Shown here in pieces: positions 37,934 to 49,600 of a DNA stretch of 64,000 nt. How positions within the stretch are numbered: the first letter of the stretch is position 1; every line of letters begins with the position of its first letter. Origin of the DNA: Rhodanobacter sp. A1T4 (GTDB lineage Bacteria; Pseudomonadota; Gammaproteobacteria; Xanthomonadales; Rhodanobacteraceae); contig NZ_JACHCP010000010.1 of assembly GCF_014207185.1 (NCBI RefSeq), positions 124,001 to 188,000 on the forward strand, in the 5' to 3' direction. The notes beneath the pieces are model-generated. The model was not told the DNA's origin, did not search any database, and saw only the letters and a program-made list of their open reading frames with translations. The position numbers and the translations under genes are program-made.

Positions 37934-38830
37934 TCAATGCAGATCGGCCATCAGCTCGACCAGCCAGTCCACGAACACACGCACGCGCGGCGACAGCTGT
38001 CGCTGCGCCGGATACATCACCGAAATCGGCATCGGCGGTGGCGGATACTGCGGCAGTACTTCCAACAAAAGGCCGGCAGCAAGATCCGCTGCTATGTTGT
38101 GGCGTGGCATCTGAATCATGCCGAACCCGGCACGGCAACTGGCCGCATAAATGTCACCGGAGTTCACGGTGATCACGCCGGACACGTCAATAATTTGCAG
38201 CTCGCCATCGACCATGAAATCCAGCGATTGCGTGCGTCCGTTGGTCGGTGAGCGCCAGACCACGGCCCGATGCGCCGCCAGATCGTCAATGCTTTGTGGC
38301 AGACCATGCTCTGCGGCGTAACCCGCACTGACGCATGTCACTTGCGAGAGCACCGCAAGACGCCGAGCGATCAAGCCCGAATCCGCCGGCTCGCCGCCAC
38401 GCACCACGCAGTCGACGCCTTCGTGCACCAGATCGACATAACGATCGCTGGCACCGATGTCGAGCTCGAGCTGCGGGTAGCGCGCGCGAAAATCTGCCAG
38501 CGCCGGCACAATCACCGCACTGCCGAGCCGTCCGGGCAAATCAATCCGCAACGAGCCGCGCGGTTGCGTCGCAACGTGACTGAACACCGCCTCGGCTTCC
38601 TCCATATCCGCCAGCAGACGCACGCAGCGCGCGTAGTAGGCCTGACCATCCGGCGTGGGCTTCACGCAGCGCGTGGTGCGGATCAGCAGTTGCGTGCCCA
38701 GTCGCGCCTCCAGTTGGCGCAAGGCGTGACTCACTGTCGCGCGAGGAATTCCCAACGCGTCGCCAGCGCGGGAAAAACTGCGCAAATCCACAATGCGGGT
38801 GAACACGCGCATGGTGTCGAATCGATCCAT
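37934..38830 (-). CDS. LysR-type transcriptional regulator
   Basis: A 298-residue LysR protein with the usual HTH (MRVFTRIVDLRSFSRAGDAL, then IPRATVSHALRQLEARLGTQLL) and an effector domain of the group that often controls oxidoreductase neighbours. It is transcribed divergently from an aldo/keto reductase gene with 160 bp between starts, so regulation of that gene is likely. The gap is A/T-rich, but I cannot single out one operator. Confidence 0.92.
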   Translation of the reverse strand: MDRFDTMRVFTRIVDLRSFSRAGDALGIPRATVSHALRQLEARLGTQLLIRTTRCVKPTPDGQAYYARCVRLLADMEEAEAVFSHVATQPRGSLRIDLPGRLGSAVIVPALADFRARYPQLELDIGASDRYVDLVHEGVDCVVRGGEPADSGLIARRLAVLSQVTCVSAGYAAEHGLPQSIDDLAAHRAVVWRSPTNGRTQSLDFMVDGELQIIDVSGVITVNSGDIYAASCRAGFGMIQMPRHNIAADLAAGLLLEVLPQYPPPPMPISVMYPAQRQLSPRVRVFVDWLVELMADLH

Positions 38831-38990
38831 CAGCGCCTCATTATTGATGTTTATTGGATAGACATACCAATTTAAGCATCTTTATCCAAGATACTCGACT
38901 AGAGACAATACATCTCTGCCGCCATTTCGGTCAGCTATCCGCTCTGGCGTGGCTCGCATCAACCCACTTCCCTCGCATAAAGGACACCCC

Positions 38991-39998
<1,008 letters not shown>

Positions 39999-40015
39999 AT
40001 CGCTAATCGATCACC

Positions 40016-40047
40016 TTGCCCGCGGCGCCATCAGGTGCCGCGGGCAA
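40016..40047. terminator. 14-bp stem hairpin after the aldo/keto reductase gene
   Basis: TTGCCCGCGGCGCC, loop ATCA, GGTGCCGCGGGCAA, with one G-U pair. No T-tract follows. It lies 20 bp before the queF start and could end the upstream transcript or limit read-through into queF. Confidence 0.65.
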
Positions 40048-40066
40048 AGCCGTTAAACTGGGCGGC

Positions 40067-40891
40067 ATGAGTACACCCGAACAGTCTCCGCTCGGCCAGA
40101 GCACCGTCTACGCCGACCGCTACGATCCCAGCCTGCTGTTTCCGATACCGCGCGCCGGCAAGCGCGCAGAGATCGGCGTCGGCGACACGCTGCCCTTCCA
40201 CGGCGTCGATATCTGGAATGCCTACGAACTGTCGTGGCTCGACGCGCGCGGCAAGCCGGTAGTGGCGATGGCCGAGTTCCGCGTACCCGCCACCTCGCCC
40301 AGCATCATCGAGTCGAAGTCGTTCAAGCTGTACTTGAACGGTTTTGCGCAGGAGCGCATCAGCGACGTCGATGCACTGACCGCCACGCTGAAACGTGACC
40401 TATCTGAAGCTGCCGGGTCCGGCATCGAAGTACGGCTCAGCGACGTCAGCACCATGGCGCACACGCTCGCCGATCTGGACGGCCATCTGCTCGATGACCA
40501 GTCCATCAACATCGATCACTACGGGCCACCCGAGGCCGGCTTCTTGCAGATCGATGCTGACGCCACCACGATCGAGGAAGCCGTAGTCTCACACCTGCTG
40601 CGCTCCAACTGCCCGGTCACCGGCCAGCCGGACTGGGGCAGCGTGCAGATTGCCTACCGCGGCGCACCGATCGATCACGCCGGATTGCTGCGCTATCTGG
40701 TCTCATTCCGCAATCACAACGAATTTCACGAACAGTGCGTGGAGCGCATCTACGTCGACGTGATGGCACGCTGCAGCCCCGAACAGCTCAGCGTTTACGC
40801 CCGCTACACACGGCGCGGCGGCCTGGACATCAATCCGTTTCGCAGCAGCACGGCGCTGAACCCAGCCAATTCACGCAGTGCCCGCCAGTAG
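40067..40891 (+). CDS. queF: NADPH-dependent 7-cyano-7-deazaguanine reductase QueF
   Basis: A 274-residue protein of the two-domain (YqcD-long) QueF type. It has the substrate motif [12 protein letters not shown] in the first half, the catalytic Cys with Asp seven residues later in [13 protein letters not shown], and the His-Glu pair in [15 protein letters not shown]. The enzyme reduces the nitrile of preQ0 to the amine preQ1 in queuosine synthesis. No riboswitch or other que gene is adjacent. Confidence 0.95.
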   Translation: MSTPEQSPLGQSTVYADRYDPSLLFPIPRAGKRAEIGVGDTLPFHGVDIWNAYELSWLDARGKPVVAMAEFRVPATSPSIIESKSFKLYLNGFAQERISDVDALTATLKRDLSEAAGSGIEVRLSDVSTMAHTLADLDGHLLDDQSINIDHYGPPEAGFLQIDADATTIEEAVVSHLLRSNCPVTGQPDWGSVQIAYRGAPIDHAGLLRYLVSFRNHNEFHEQCVERIYVDVMARCSPEQLSVYARYTRRGGLDINPFRSSTALNPANSRSARQ

Positions 40892-41029
40892 CGCCAAGGC
40901 CCTCCGGTAATCGGCGCTTCATATCGGCACCGCTAATCTCTTCAATTGGATCAAAGCATCTGGACTGGCAACGCTGAGCCCGTCACCATGGCCCGCTAGC
41001 CACCACGTTATCAACCCTGGAGCCACACC

Positions 41030-41647
41030 ATGTCACTTTCACCGCGTTCCGCCGTGCTGTTCAGCGCCACATTCGCCAGCATGCTCCTGCTCAGCGCCTG
41101 CGGCAAAAGCGAAGCGCCCGCGCCAGCACCCGCAGCGGCGAGTACGATAGCACCCGCGCCGGCAGCTACGGCGGCTCCTGCTGCCGCCAGCACCGCCGTA
41201 AAGCCGGCAGCGACACCGGCTACCAGCAGCACCGCTGCCAGTGCGCCGGCCAACGCCGCGACCGTTGCGGCTGCACCCGCCACCACTCCGGCAGCGGCCA
41301 GCACGCCGCTGAGCTTTTCCAAGCTGACGCTGGGCGATGCCGTCAATAGCGAGCGCCAAGTGACCAAGGCCAGTACCAGTTTTGCGGTAACGGACAAGAC
41401 CATCTACGCCAGCGTCGCCACCGAAGGCAGCAGCAACGGTGCCAAGCTCAACGCCAAGTGGAGCTACCTGGAAGGCCAGGGCATCGTGGTGAGTAACATC
41501 ACCCAGTCAATCGCCACTGATGGCCCGGCCATCACCACCTTCAAGGTACAGAACCCGGACCTGTGGCCGGAAGGCAAGTACAAGGTCGAGATCTCGCTGG
41601 ATGGCAAGACCGTCGCCGACCAGGATTTCCAAATCAGCAAACGCTGA
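41030..41647 (+). CDS. Alanine/proline-rich lipoprotein, unknown function
   Basis: A 205-residue protein. A lipoprotein signal ends in the lipobox LLSACGKS, giving lipidation at the Cys near residue 24. A low-complexity Ala/Pro/Thr linker follows to about residue 95. The C-terminal 110 residues form a probable beta-sandwich (FAVTDKTIYASVATEG; LNAKWSYLEGQGIVVSNI; GKYKVEISLDGKTVADQDFQI) that looks like a small immunoglobulin-like or DUF-type domain. I do not recognise the family with certainty. Followed by a strong terminator, so it is monocistronic. Confidence 0.8.
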   Translation: MSLSPRSAVLFSATFASMLLLSACGKSEAPAPAPAAASTIAPAPAATAAPAAASTAVKPAATPATSSTAASAPANAATVAAAPATTPAAASTPLSFSKLTLGDAVNSERQVTKASTSFAVTDKTIYASVATEGSSNGAKLNAKWSYLEGQGIVVSNITQSIATDGPAITTFKVQNPDLWPEGKYKVEISLDGKTVADQDFQISKR

Positions 41648-41671
41648 TTGGGCCACGATCTGTCGCGAGTG

Positions 41672-41700
41672 AAAAAGCGCCCATCAGGGCGCTTTTTTTT
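41672..41700 (+). terminator. Rho-independent terminator after the lipoprotein gene
   Basis: GCGCCC, loop ATCA, GGGCGC followed by eight T residues, with five A residues before the stem. Confidence 0.93.
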
Positions 41701-41845
41701 GCTCAAATTCCGCAGGACAAGCCGCCATCACGACTCACTCGCAGTTGCACGAAGGCGATGCCCAGACGCGATCGCTCTGGCAACGATGTAATGGCAAACT
41801 CGATACGACAAGCGTTGTCATCACGATCAAGACGTAATATGAAGC

Positions 41846-42562
41846 ATGCCTCTCTGTTCGATGTCATTTGCAAAAGCGCCCATCGGCCATCAGTGCCACG
41901 ACGCCTGTCAGCGGCTTGACCGACATTGCCACGATGGCGCGTTTGCCACCGTGGTGCTGAGCGGCGGTTACACGGAAGCCGGCGATGAGGGGCGCCGCAC
42001 GGTGGTTGCGGGTGATGTACTGATCCATCGCGCTTACGAGTCCCATCTCGACTGTTTTTCACGACGCGGCGCCGAAGTACTGATCCTGCCGGTGGCGACC
42101 AACGACAGCATCGCCCTGTTTGGAAGTGCGGCTGATCCCGACCGACTGCTGCGCCTGGCCCGACGCTCACCGCAGGATGCATGGCTGTTGCTGGTCGAAA
42201 CCCTGCAGCCGTCGGAACAACGACATCAGGACTGGCCCGACTTGCTCGCGGAGCAACTTCGGCAGGATGTCCATTTGTCGTTGCGGCGGTGGGCGGAAGA
42301 CACCGGATTGCGGCCTGAATCGGTCAGCCGTGGCTTCCAGCGCGCGTACGGCAGCTCGCCAAAATCGTTCCGCGCCCGTTCGCGCACACGCGCTGCCGTG
42401 CAGCGCATCTGCGAGTCCCGGCAGCCGCTTTGCGACATCGCCGTATCACTAGGTTTTGCCGACCAGGCGCATATGAGCCGGGCCGTCGCGGCGCTTACGG
42501 GCTTCGCGCCGAGCCACTGGCGTCAGACGGGGTTGCCGTTACCCAACCCCATGCTCGGATAA
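41846..42562 (+). CDS. AraC family transcriptional regulator
   Basis: A 238-residue regulator. The N-terminal half is a cupin-like sensor (RHCHDGAFATVVLSGGYTEAG; VVAGDVLIHRAYESHL). The C-terminal half holds two helix-turn-helix units (LSLRRWAEDTGLRPESVSRGF and QPLCDIAVSLGFADQAHMSR), ending in the AraC signature GFAPSHWR. Effector and target are unknown. The gene stands alone between a terminator and the aspartic-protease-like gene about 160 bp downstream, its closest candidate target. Confidence 0.9.
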   Translation: MPLCSMSFAKAPIGHQCHDACQRLDRHCHDGAFATVVLSGGYTEAGDEGRRTVVAGDVLIHRAYESHLDCFSRRGAEVLILPVATNDSIALFGSAADPDRLLRLARRSPQDAWLLLVETLQPSEQRHQDWPDLLAEQLRQDVHLSLRRWAEDTGLRPESVSRGFQRAYGSSPKSFRARSRTRAAVQRICESRQPLCDIAVSLGFADQAHMSRAVAALTGFAPSHWRQTGLPLPNPMLG

Positions 42563-42720
42563 GCCGCCGGAGAGCATCCGCTCAACCGGGTTGGGTCAAC
42601 TGGATTCAAGACGGGACGGGACCACGCGTCTAGTCTTTCGGCATGGTCAGCAGGCGCCGACAGCCAGGTAGTGGCTGAGCGCACGCACCAGATCCTCCAT
42701 TCGCCAGCTGCAGGTATCTC

Positions 42721-44577
42721 ATGCGCCACATTTTCATCGCAAGCATTCTCAGTGTCGGCATCAGCATCGCGGGTATCGCGCCCGCCCGCGCCGCCAGTGA
42801 CGTCAATACCATTCTTGCCGCCAACCGTGCGGCGATGGGCGGCGATGCCTGGAGCGGGAAAATCACCCTCGACAGCCACTTCGCTTACGTCGGTCAGGGC
42901 CTCACCGGCACAACGTCATCGCTGATCGACTTTCAGCATGGTGCTTTCGTCGACAGCTATCAGATCGGCCCGAGCAGCGGTGCCAACGGCTTTGACGGTA
43001 CGCGGGCCTGGGAAAAAGAACCCTCTGGTATATCGACCGACCAGGCCGGCGGCGATGTGCTGCAACTGGCGATCAACGAGGCCTATCGCGACAGCAACCT
43101 GTGGTGGCGTAGCGACCGCGGCGGCACCCACATCAGCAGTGGTGGACGCACGACGACGAACCATGAAACGTTCGATGTGCTCACCGTGACGCCGCGAGAT
43201 GGCAAATCCTTCGATGCATGGTTCGATGCCGACACCCACCGATTGGCGCGCACGGTGGAGTCACAGAGCCTCCAGACGATCACCACGTTCTATACCAACT
43301 ATGCCGATGTCGACGGCGTTCCCATCGCACATACCCTCGTGATCGATGACGGTAGCGGCACGGCCAACCGCCAGACAATGACCTTGACGTCCGCTCGTTT
43401 TGAACCTGCGCGTGCCCTTGCCGCCTACGCCAGACCAGCGACGGCGCTGCACGATAGCTCGTTAGCCGGCAATGTCAGCGAAACCACGGTGCCGTTTCAA
43501 CTGATCAACAACCACATCTATGTCCAAGCATCGATCAATGGCAGCAAACCGCTGACCTTTATTGTCGACACCGGTGGCCACGACATCCTGACGCCGGAAA
43601 CCGCGAAGAAGCTGGGTGTGAAAACGCAAGGCAGCCAGACCGCTGGCGGCGCCGGCGACAAGGTGGCGCAGAGTGGCCTGGCAAGAGTCGAGTCGATCTC
43701 GGTCGGTGCCGCCACGCTCACTCGGCAAACCGTTACCGTTCTGCAGTTTTCCAACGCGGCCGAAGGCATCGATGAGCAAGGCATGATCGGCTATGAATTC
43801 TTTGCGCGTTTCATCACGCGCATTGACTATGGCAAACACCAGATCACCTTTATCGACAAACAACACTTCGATCCGAAAGATGCCGGTACACCGGTACGCT
43901 TTCGCTTTTACCATCAGTTCCCCGAGGTGCTGGGCTCATACGACGGTATTCCAGGCCGCTTCGGTATCGACACCGGCGCGCGAACCGCGCTGTCGCTGAC
44001 CCGTCCGTTCGCCGAGAAAAATCATCTGCGCGAACGCGAGAAGGACGGTGTCGAGGCGCTGACCGGCTGGGGTGTCGGCGGCCCTACACGTGGCTTCGTG
44101 TTCCATGGCAACAACCTGAAGCTCGATGGTCTGACGATTGCTTCTCCGTTGACCGAATTCAGCCTGGACAAGGGTGGCGCGGGCGGTGTCGATGCGTTCC
44201 CCAATAACGTGGGTGGCGGCGTGCTCAAGCGCTTCGTGGTGACTTTCGACTACGACCACCAGCTGATGTATCTGAAACCGATTGAAGGCAAGATCGACGA
44301 TCTGGACACGTTCGATCGCTCCGGCATGTGGATCAATCAGGTCGCGCAGGGTTTCGAGATCGTCGACGTGGGCAACGGGACGCCCGCGGCGGTCGCCGGC
44401 CTGCGCGTCGGTGACATCATCACCGCGGTCGATGGCAAGCCGGTCACCGCCATCAAGCTGTACGACCTGCGCAAGACGCTACGCAACAGTGCATCAGGCA
44501 CAACACTGGACGTGATCTTCAGTCGGAAAGGGGCTGCACACGACACCCGACTTACACTGCGCGACCTGATTCGATGA
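42721..44577 (+). CDS. Exported tandem retropepsin-like aspartic protease with PDZ domain
   Basis: A 618-residue exported protein. A signal peptide ends near PARAAS. Residues 27-225 form a beta-rich LolA-like domain. Two retropepsin-type motifs follow: FIVDTGG (Asp283) and FGIDTGA (Asp417), each with a hydrophobic-Gly partner (QGMIGYEFF near 356; NNVGGGVL near 500). A PDZ domain fills residues about 530-605 (GTPAAVAGLRVGDIITAVDG). Two DTG halves in one chain could make a complete bilobal aspartic protease active site. Bacterial clan AA proteins of this kind are exported; substrate unknown. No partner gene is apparent. Confidence 0.82.
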   Translation: MRHIFIASILSVGISIAGIAPARAASDVNTILAANRAAMGGDAWSGKITLDSHFAYVGQGLTGTTSSLIDFQHGAFVDSYQIGPSSGANGFDGTRAWEKEPSGISTDQAGGDVLQLAINEAYRDSNLWWRSDRGGTHISSGGRTTTNHETFDVLTVTPRDGKSFDAWFDADTHRLARTVESQSLQTITTFYTNYADVDGVPIAHTLVIDDGSGTANRQTMTLTSARFEPARALAAYARPATALHDSSLAGNVSETTVPFQLINNHIYVQASINGSKPLTFIVDTGGHDILTPETAKKLGVKTQGSQTAGGAGDKVAQSGLARVESISVGAATLTRQTVTVLQFSNAAEGIDEQGMIGYEFFARFITRIDYGKHQITFIDKQHFDPKDAGTPVRFRFYHQFPEVLGSYDGIPGRFGIDTGARTALSLTRPFAEKNHLREREKDGVEALTGWGVGGPTRGFVFHGNNLKLDGLTIASPLTEFSLDKGGAGGVDAFPNNVGGGVLKRFVVTFDYDHQLMYLKPIEGKIDDLDTFDRSGMWINQVAQGFEIVDVGNGTPAAVAGLRVGDIITAVDGKPVTAIKLYDLRKTLRNSASGTTLDVIFSRKGAAHDTRLTLRDLIR

Positions 44578-44967
44578 TGTCGCGATGGCACACCGCTGGT
44601 TCTGCGTCGTTGGAGCAGGCTTTGGTCTCCATGACAACCGGCGATGCATGAACTCGCTGCATCCATGACCAAAGGTCACATGAAGTCGCCGTCGGACATG
44701 AGTGCCAACGCACTTCGCTATACCCCGGCGACTGAACACAGCGCCTCACTGCGCAAACGCATCCTGGCCCCGGCGCATCGGCAGCGCCGCCACGGAACAT
44801 TGATGATGATGTAAAGCGGAATGGATACCACGCATATCAAAGGTTTATTCGGTATTTAGGGGCTAGTTGCTGAGTGTTTCCGGTTGTATCGTGGGGACGG
44901 TGGAATACACACCGATAGCAGTCGTCAATGATATTTGGCTCGAAATTGCTCCCGGATCTGCAGAAAC
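44578..44967. other. Intergenic region upstream of the fecI-like gene
   Basis: A 390-bp gap without a convincing gene. Two short dyads stand near its start: GATGCA-N9-TGCATC (44643-44663) and TGACC-AAA-GGTCA (44666-44678). The segment from 44815 to 44900 is A/T-rich and is the likely promoter region of the sigma factor gene. Nothing else is recognisable. Confidence 0.5.
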
Positions 44968-45486
44968 ATGACCAACAACGCAACTGTTCTTGATACGCGA
45001 AGCCAGATCCTCGAACGTATTTTCCTGGCGCACTATCAGTGGCTTCGCCGTACGCTGCAGCGTCGCATGGGCGATGCCTTTGGTGCCGAGGATGTAACCG
45101 CCGAGACGTTTGCCCAGGTGGTTGCACTACCCCATCCTGAGACGATCATTGAACCTCGCGCGTTGCTCACCACGATTTCGCGGCGGGTGCTGTTCGGCAT
45201 CTGGCGAAGAAGAGATCTTGAGCATGCCTGCCTGGAGGCGCTCGCACTCCGGGGACGAGACACTTGTCATTCGGCGGAAGAGCAGGCCCTTCTCGTGGAA
45301 GCGGTGATGTTGATCGACAAGGTTCTTGACGGGCTGTCATGTAAAGAACGACGTGTGTTTCTTCTTTATAAGCTGGACCGTCTTGGCTACGAGGAAATCG
45401 GCGATCTGATCGGGCTCTCACCCAGCCAGGTACGGCGCGTCGTTGCCAAAGGGCTGCGCCACTGTGTTGCTGCCGTCTCGACATGA
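44968..45486 (+). CDS. ECF sigma factor, FecI-like
   Basis: A 172-residue sigma-70 family protein with regions 2 (HYQWLRRTLQRRMGDAFGAEDVTAETFAQV) and 4 (GLSCKERRVFLLYKLDRLGYEEIGDLIGLSPSQV) only, as in iron-starvation FecI sigmas. It directs RNA polymerase to genes for a particular TonB-dependent uptake system when released by its FecR partner. The Met at 44968 gives the standard length. Its stop overlaps the fecR start by ATGA, so the two are coupled. Confidence 0.92.
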   Translation: MTNNATVLDTRSQILERIFLAHYQWLRRTLQRRMGDAFGAEDVTAETFAQVVALPHPETIIEPRALLTTISRRVLFGIWRRRDLEHACLEALALRGRDTCHSAEEQALLVEAVMLIDKVLDGLSCKERRVFLLYKLDRLGYEEIGDLIGLSPSQVRRVVAKGLRHCVAAVST

Positions 45487-46445
45487 ACGCACACACTCGA
45501 TCGTCATCGGACTTTATCCTCAATCAAGCCGTCGAATGGATGCTGCGACTGGAAGAAGGCGATTTGACCCATAGTGATCGGGCGCGGTACGACGCATGGC
45601 AACGTGCGGATCCTCGCCATGCCGAGGCGATATCGAAGTTGATGCAAGCAGCCAAATACTTCGACGTGCCACGGCAAATGGGTATCGAGACCGATACGCT
45701 TCTACAGAAACTCGAGAAATCCACGAGTCGACGCAAGCTGCTTCGCAATATGGCCGTGCTCGCCGGTATGACCGCCGGCGCCGGGTGGTTGGTGCATCGT
45801 GGAGCCTCGGGACTGAACCTCAGTGCCGACTTCCGCACAGCCACTGGGGAACGCCATTCTTATCGGTTACCCGATCAGTCACTCATTACCCTCAATGCAC
45901 GCAGTGCGGCTGACATTGCCTTTGATAGTCACGAACGTCTTGTGCGGCTGCGGGCCGGTATGTTGATAGCCGACGTGGCGCATGACGGACAACGGCCCTT
46001 TGTCATCGACACTCTCTATGGCGGCGTTCGTGCGCTCGGTACCGAGTTCCAGGTTCGCCTGCTGCCAGACGGAGCGGAGGTCGCGGTGGCGAGTTCGAAG
46101 GTGGAGATTCGGACCCATTCAGGAGCTACCTGTCAGGTGCATGCGGGTGAGCGGGCGATGTTCACTTCGCACTCCATCGAGACGCCGAGCAAAACCCAGG
46201 ATGGTGCAATGGCCTGGGTCAATGGTTACTACGTCGCGCTTGACGAACCACTGACCCATGTCATCGATGCGCTGCGCCCCTATCGTCGCGGCATTATCCG
46301 AGTGGACCCGGCAGTAGCCTCCATGCGCGTCAGCGCCGCGCTTCCTCTCGACGATACCGATCGGGCGCTCAACTCTCTGGCATCCATCATGCCGATTGAA
46401 ATCCAGCGGTATACCCCTTACTGGGTCATCGTTTCCGCACGGTAG
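45483..46445 (+). CDS. FecR-like anti-sigma / transmembrane regulator
   Basis: A 320-residue single-pass protein. The cytoplasmic N terminus carries the sigma-binding region with the family tryptophans (AVEWMLRLEEGDLTHSDRARY, then AWQRADPRHAEA). One membrane helix lies near residues 87-105 (AVLAGMTAGAGWLVHRG). The periplasmic part has the FecR domain (ATGERHSYRLPDQSLITLNA; FVIDTLYGGVRALGTEFQVR) and a C-terminal STN-like tail. It passes the signal of an occupied TonB receptor to the upstream sigma factor. Gene order sigma-fecR-receptor is canonical. Confidence 0.93.
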   Translation: MNAHTRSSSDFILNQAVEWMLRLEEGDLTHSDRARYDAWQRADPRHAEAISKLMQAAKYFDVPRQMGIETDTLLQKLEKSTSRRKLLRNMAVLAGMTAGAGWLVHRGASGLNLSADFRTATGERHSYRLPDQSLITLNARSAADIAFDSHERLVRLRAGMLIADVAHDGQRPFVIDTLYGGVRALGTEFQVRLLPDGAEVAVASSKVEIRTHSGATCQVHAGERAMFTSHSIETPSKTQDGAMAWVNGYYVALDEPLTHVIDALRPYRRGIIRVDPAVASMRVSAALPLDDTDRALNSLASIMPIEIQRYTPYWVIVSAR

Positions 46446-46625
46446 CTGCCACTGCCAAGCTCGGGCGATTTTTTTCGCAGCGGCCGTCATTTTTCCGTTC
46501 TCGTTGCACATAGCCAATAGAAGGGTGCATTGCGTGCCCTTTGGGGGTGTATCTGCAATCAAATGAATCGACCCATTGCTGGTGGGCCAGCGGTCGATTT
46601 CCAGAAAACGCTAAGGGGTGGGGCT

Positions 46626-49600
46626 ATGAAGGGAAAACCTTTTCCGGCGGCGAGACCGTTACTGGTACTCGCGATCATGGGGGCCATGCTGCCGGCGATG
46701 TCCGTGTATGCACAATCGGACTCGACGGCTCAAGTCCAACAAAGCTACAACGTGGCTGCGGGGCCGCTGGCCGATGTGCTGGTGAAGCTCGCGCAAGCAT
46801 CCGGTGCTGCGATCGTCTTTGATCCCCAGCTTGTCGCCAACAAGAGTTCGCGCGGGGTACAGGGCGTCTTTACGCGCGAGCAGGCGTTGCATGAAGCGCT
46901 CGTGGGCACTGGGCTTGAGCCCTCGATAAAAAGCAATGGAACGCTGAGCGTTCAGCCCGCAGCCATTCCGGCTGGCACGGCCGCCGCCGCGCCACAGGCT
47001 TCGACCCAAAACAGCCCGCTGCAAACCAAGAACCTGCAGGCCGTGCAAGTCACCGGCTCGTTGATCCGCAGCGTGGATGTGGAAATGGCACAACCGGTGG
47101 TCACCATCACGGCACAGGACATCCAGCGCCAGGGTTTCGCCACAGTCGGCCAGTTCCTGCAGAACCTCACGGCGGCCAATGTACCTGACATCAGCAAATC
47201 CGATCCTTTGGATGCCGGCGTGGATGCCGGCGGCACCTTCATCAATCTGCGCGGCTTGAGCGCGGTGCGCACGCTGATCCTGGTGGATGGCAAGCGCTGG
47301 GGTACGTCCTACGACGGTTTTACCAATCTGGATACCATTCCGAGCTCGATCATCGACCATATCGATGTGCTGGCCGACGGCGCTTCAGCGATCTACGGTT
47401 CGGACGCCATCGCGGGCGTGGTCAATATCATCACCAAGAAAAATTTCGACGGCATCCAGTTCGACAGTTACGACGGCCAGTACATGCCCCACCACGACGG
47501 TGACCAAGAGCAATACGGCATGACCTTCGGCAAGACCAGCGAGCGCGGCTCGATCCTGTTCTCCGCGCAATACCAGAATCAAGACGCCCTCAACGGTGAC
47601 AGTCGCCCGTTCAGTGCCTATCCGTTGACCAATCTGCATCCGCTCAGCGGCTGGGCGACTGTTGGTCCGTACGGACAGATCCTCAACACGGCATCAGGGT
47701 CCCCGCTGATCCTCAATGCCGGTGGCAATCCACTGAACATCAACGACTACCATACGCAGGTGCTGCCGACCTCAGGCCCCAATGGCAACGTTACCAATCC
47801 GGGCGACACCTACAACCTGCAATCGCTGAGCAACCTGCAGAGTGCCACCAATATGAAGAACCTGTTTCTTCAGGGGCATTACGACCTGCTCAACAACCTC
47901 ACCGCCAACTTCAACCTGGACTACAACGAACAGGGCAATACCGCCTTGCTGGGTGGGTATCCGTTGTCGACCTACAATGGTGACTACGCGCTTTCGCAGA
48001 ACAGCTACTACAACCCTTATAACGCTCCCGGACAGACGCCCCAGGACATCGACTATCAGCGAGCTCTGGTCGAGTTGCCGCGCTATACCATCAACAAGGT
48101 CAAGAACTATCGCTACAGTTTTGGACTGGAAGGCAACTTCGCTATCGGCGACCATCTGTTCAACTGGGACGCCAGCTACTACGACACCAAATTCGAGGGC
48201 AATATCTACGCTACAGGCAATCTGTGGTTGGCAAACCTGCAGAATGCCCTCGGTCCGTCGTTCATGAATGCCAGCGGCAATGTGGTCTGCGGCACGCCGG
48301 GTAAGGTGATTGCCGGCTGCGTGCCGTTGAACGTGCTGGCCGGCCCCGGTGGCATCACGCCGGCGATGTTCAAGTATCTCGAGGCTGATACCGACGACCA
48401 TTACGGCAGCCAGGAGAAAGGTCCGCAGGTCGACCTCAGCGGCGACCTCTACAAGCTGCCCGGCGGCGACCTGACCTTTGCGGTCGGCGCCTCGCATCGT
48501 ACGGAGAGCGGTTACGACAACCCAGATCCCGTCGATGTACAGGGCTTGACGACCAATCTCGCCGGCCAGCCTACGCAGGGTTCGTACGGCGTCAACGAAG
48601 CCTATGCCGAGGTCAACGTGCCGCTGCTCAAGGATCTGCCATTCGCGCAGGCCCTGAGCCTGGACGTCGCAAGGCGCTTTTCCCATTACAGCAACTTCGG
48701 CAGCACCCGCAACAACTCGTTCAAGCTGACCTGGAAGCCGTTTGACGACCTGCTGTTCCGCGCGAGCTATGGCACTGGGTTCCGCGCTCCGACAGTAGGC
48801 GATCTCTACGGTGGTGTCTCGACCACCTATCCCGCCTATGACGATCCCTGCGACGCTACTTTCGGCCTGGCCAAGTACAACGCCGCCGTGGCGAAGAACT
48901 GCAGCAACGGCATTGGCGGGCAGCCGGCCTTGAGTCAGGCTGCACTGAATGCTGCCGGCCTAGGCGGCGAGTTTTCGAACGGATTCATGCAGGAGCAGTC
49001 GCCGGGCATTCCAGTGACCGCGCCGGGCGGCGCGCCGGTGTACGGGCCGTTTACTCTGGGCGGCAATCCCAACCTGAAACCGGAAACCTCGGACAGCGCG
49101 CAGATCGGCTTCGTCTACAGCCCGAGCTACCTGACCGGCTTCAACGCGACCGTGGACTGGTTCAATTACAAGGTGCGCAATGTTATTTCGTCGATCAGCC
49201 CGAACGAGGTGCTGGATAACTGTTATCAGCTAGGCATCGTCGCCGATTGCAACCTGTTTCAGCGCAACGCGGCAAACAACTATCAGGTAAGCAGTTTGTT
49301 CTCCGGCGAAGAGAACCAGGGTTACCTGGAGACCAGCGGTTATGACGTAACTCTTTCCTATGCCTTGCCCAAACTGTCCTTCGGGGAGTTCAAGCTGACC
49401 TCCAGCTCTACCTATTTGTCGAAGTTCAACACTCTGCAGTATCCCGGGGTGCCGGTGAGTTACGACGCCGGCACGGCAGGCAATTGGCGGGTACGCTCCA
49501 ATTTTACCGTCGGCTGGACGTATGGTGACTTCGGCGCGTCGTGGAACCTGCGCTATTTCTCGCCACAAAAGGCGACTTGCTATAACCCCTCCTACAGCGC

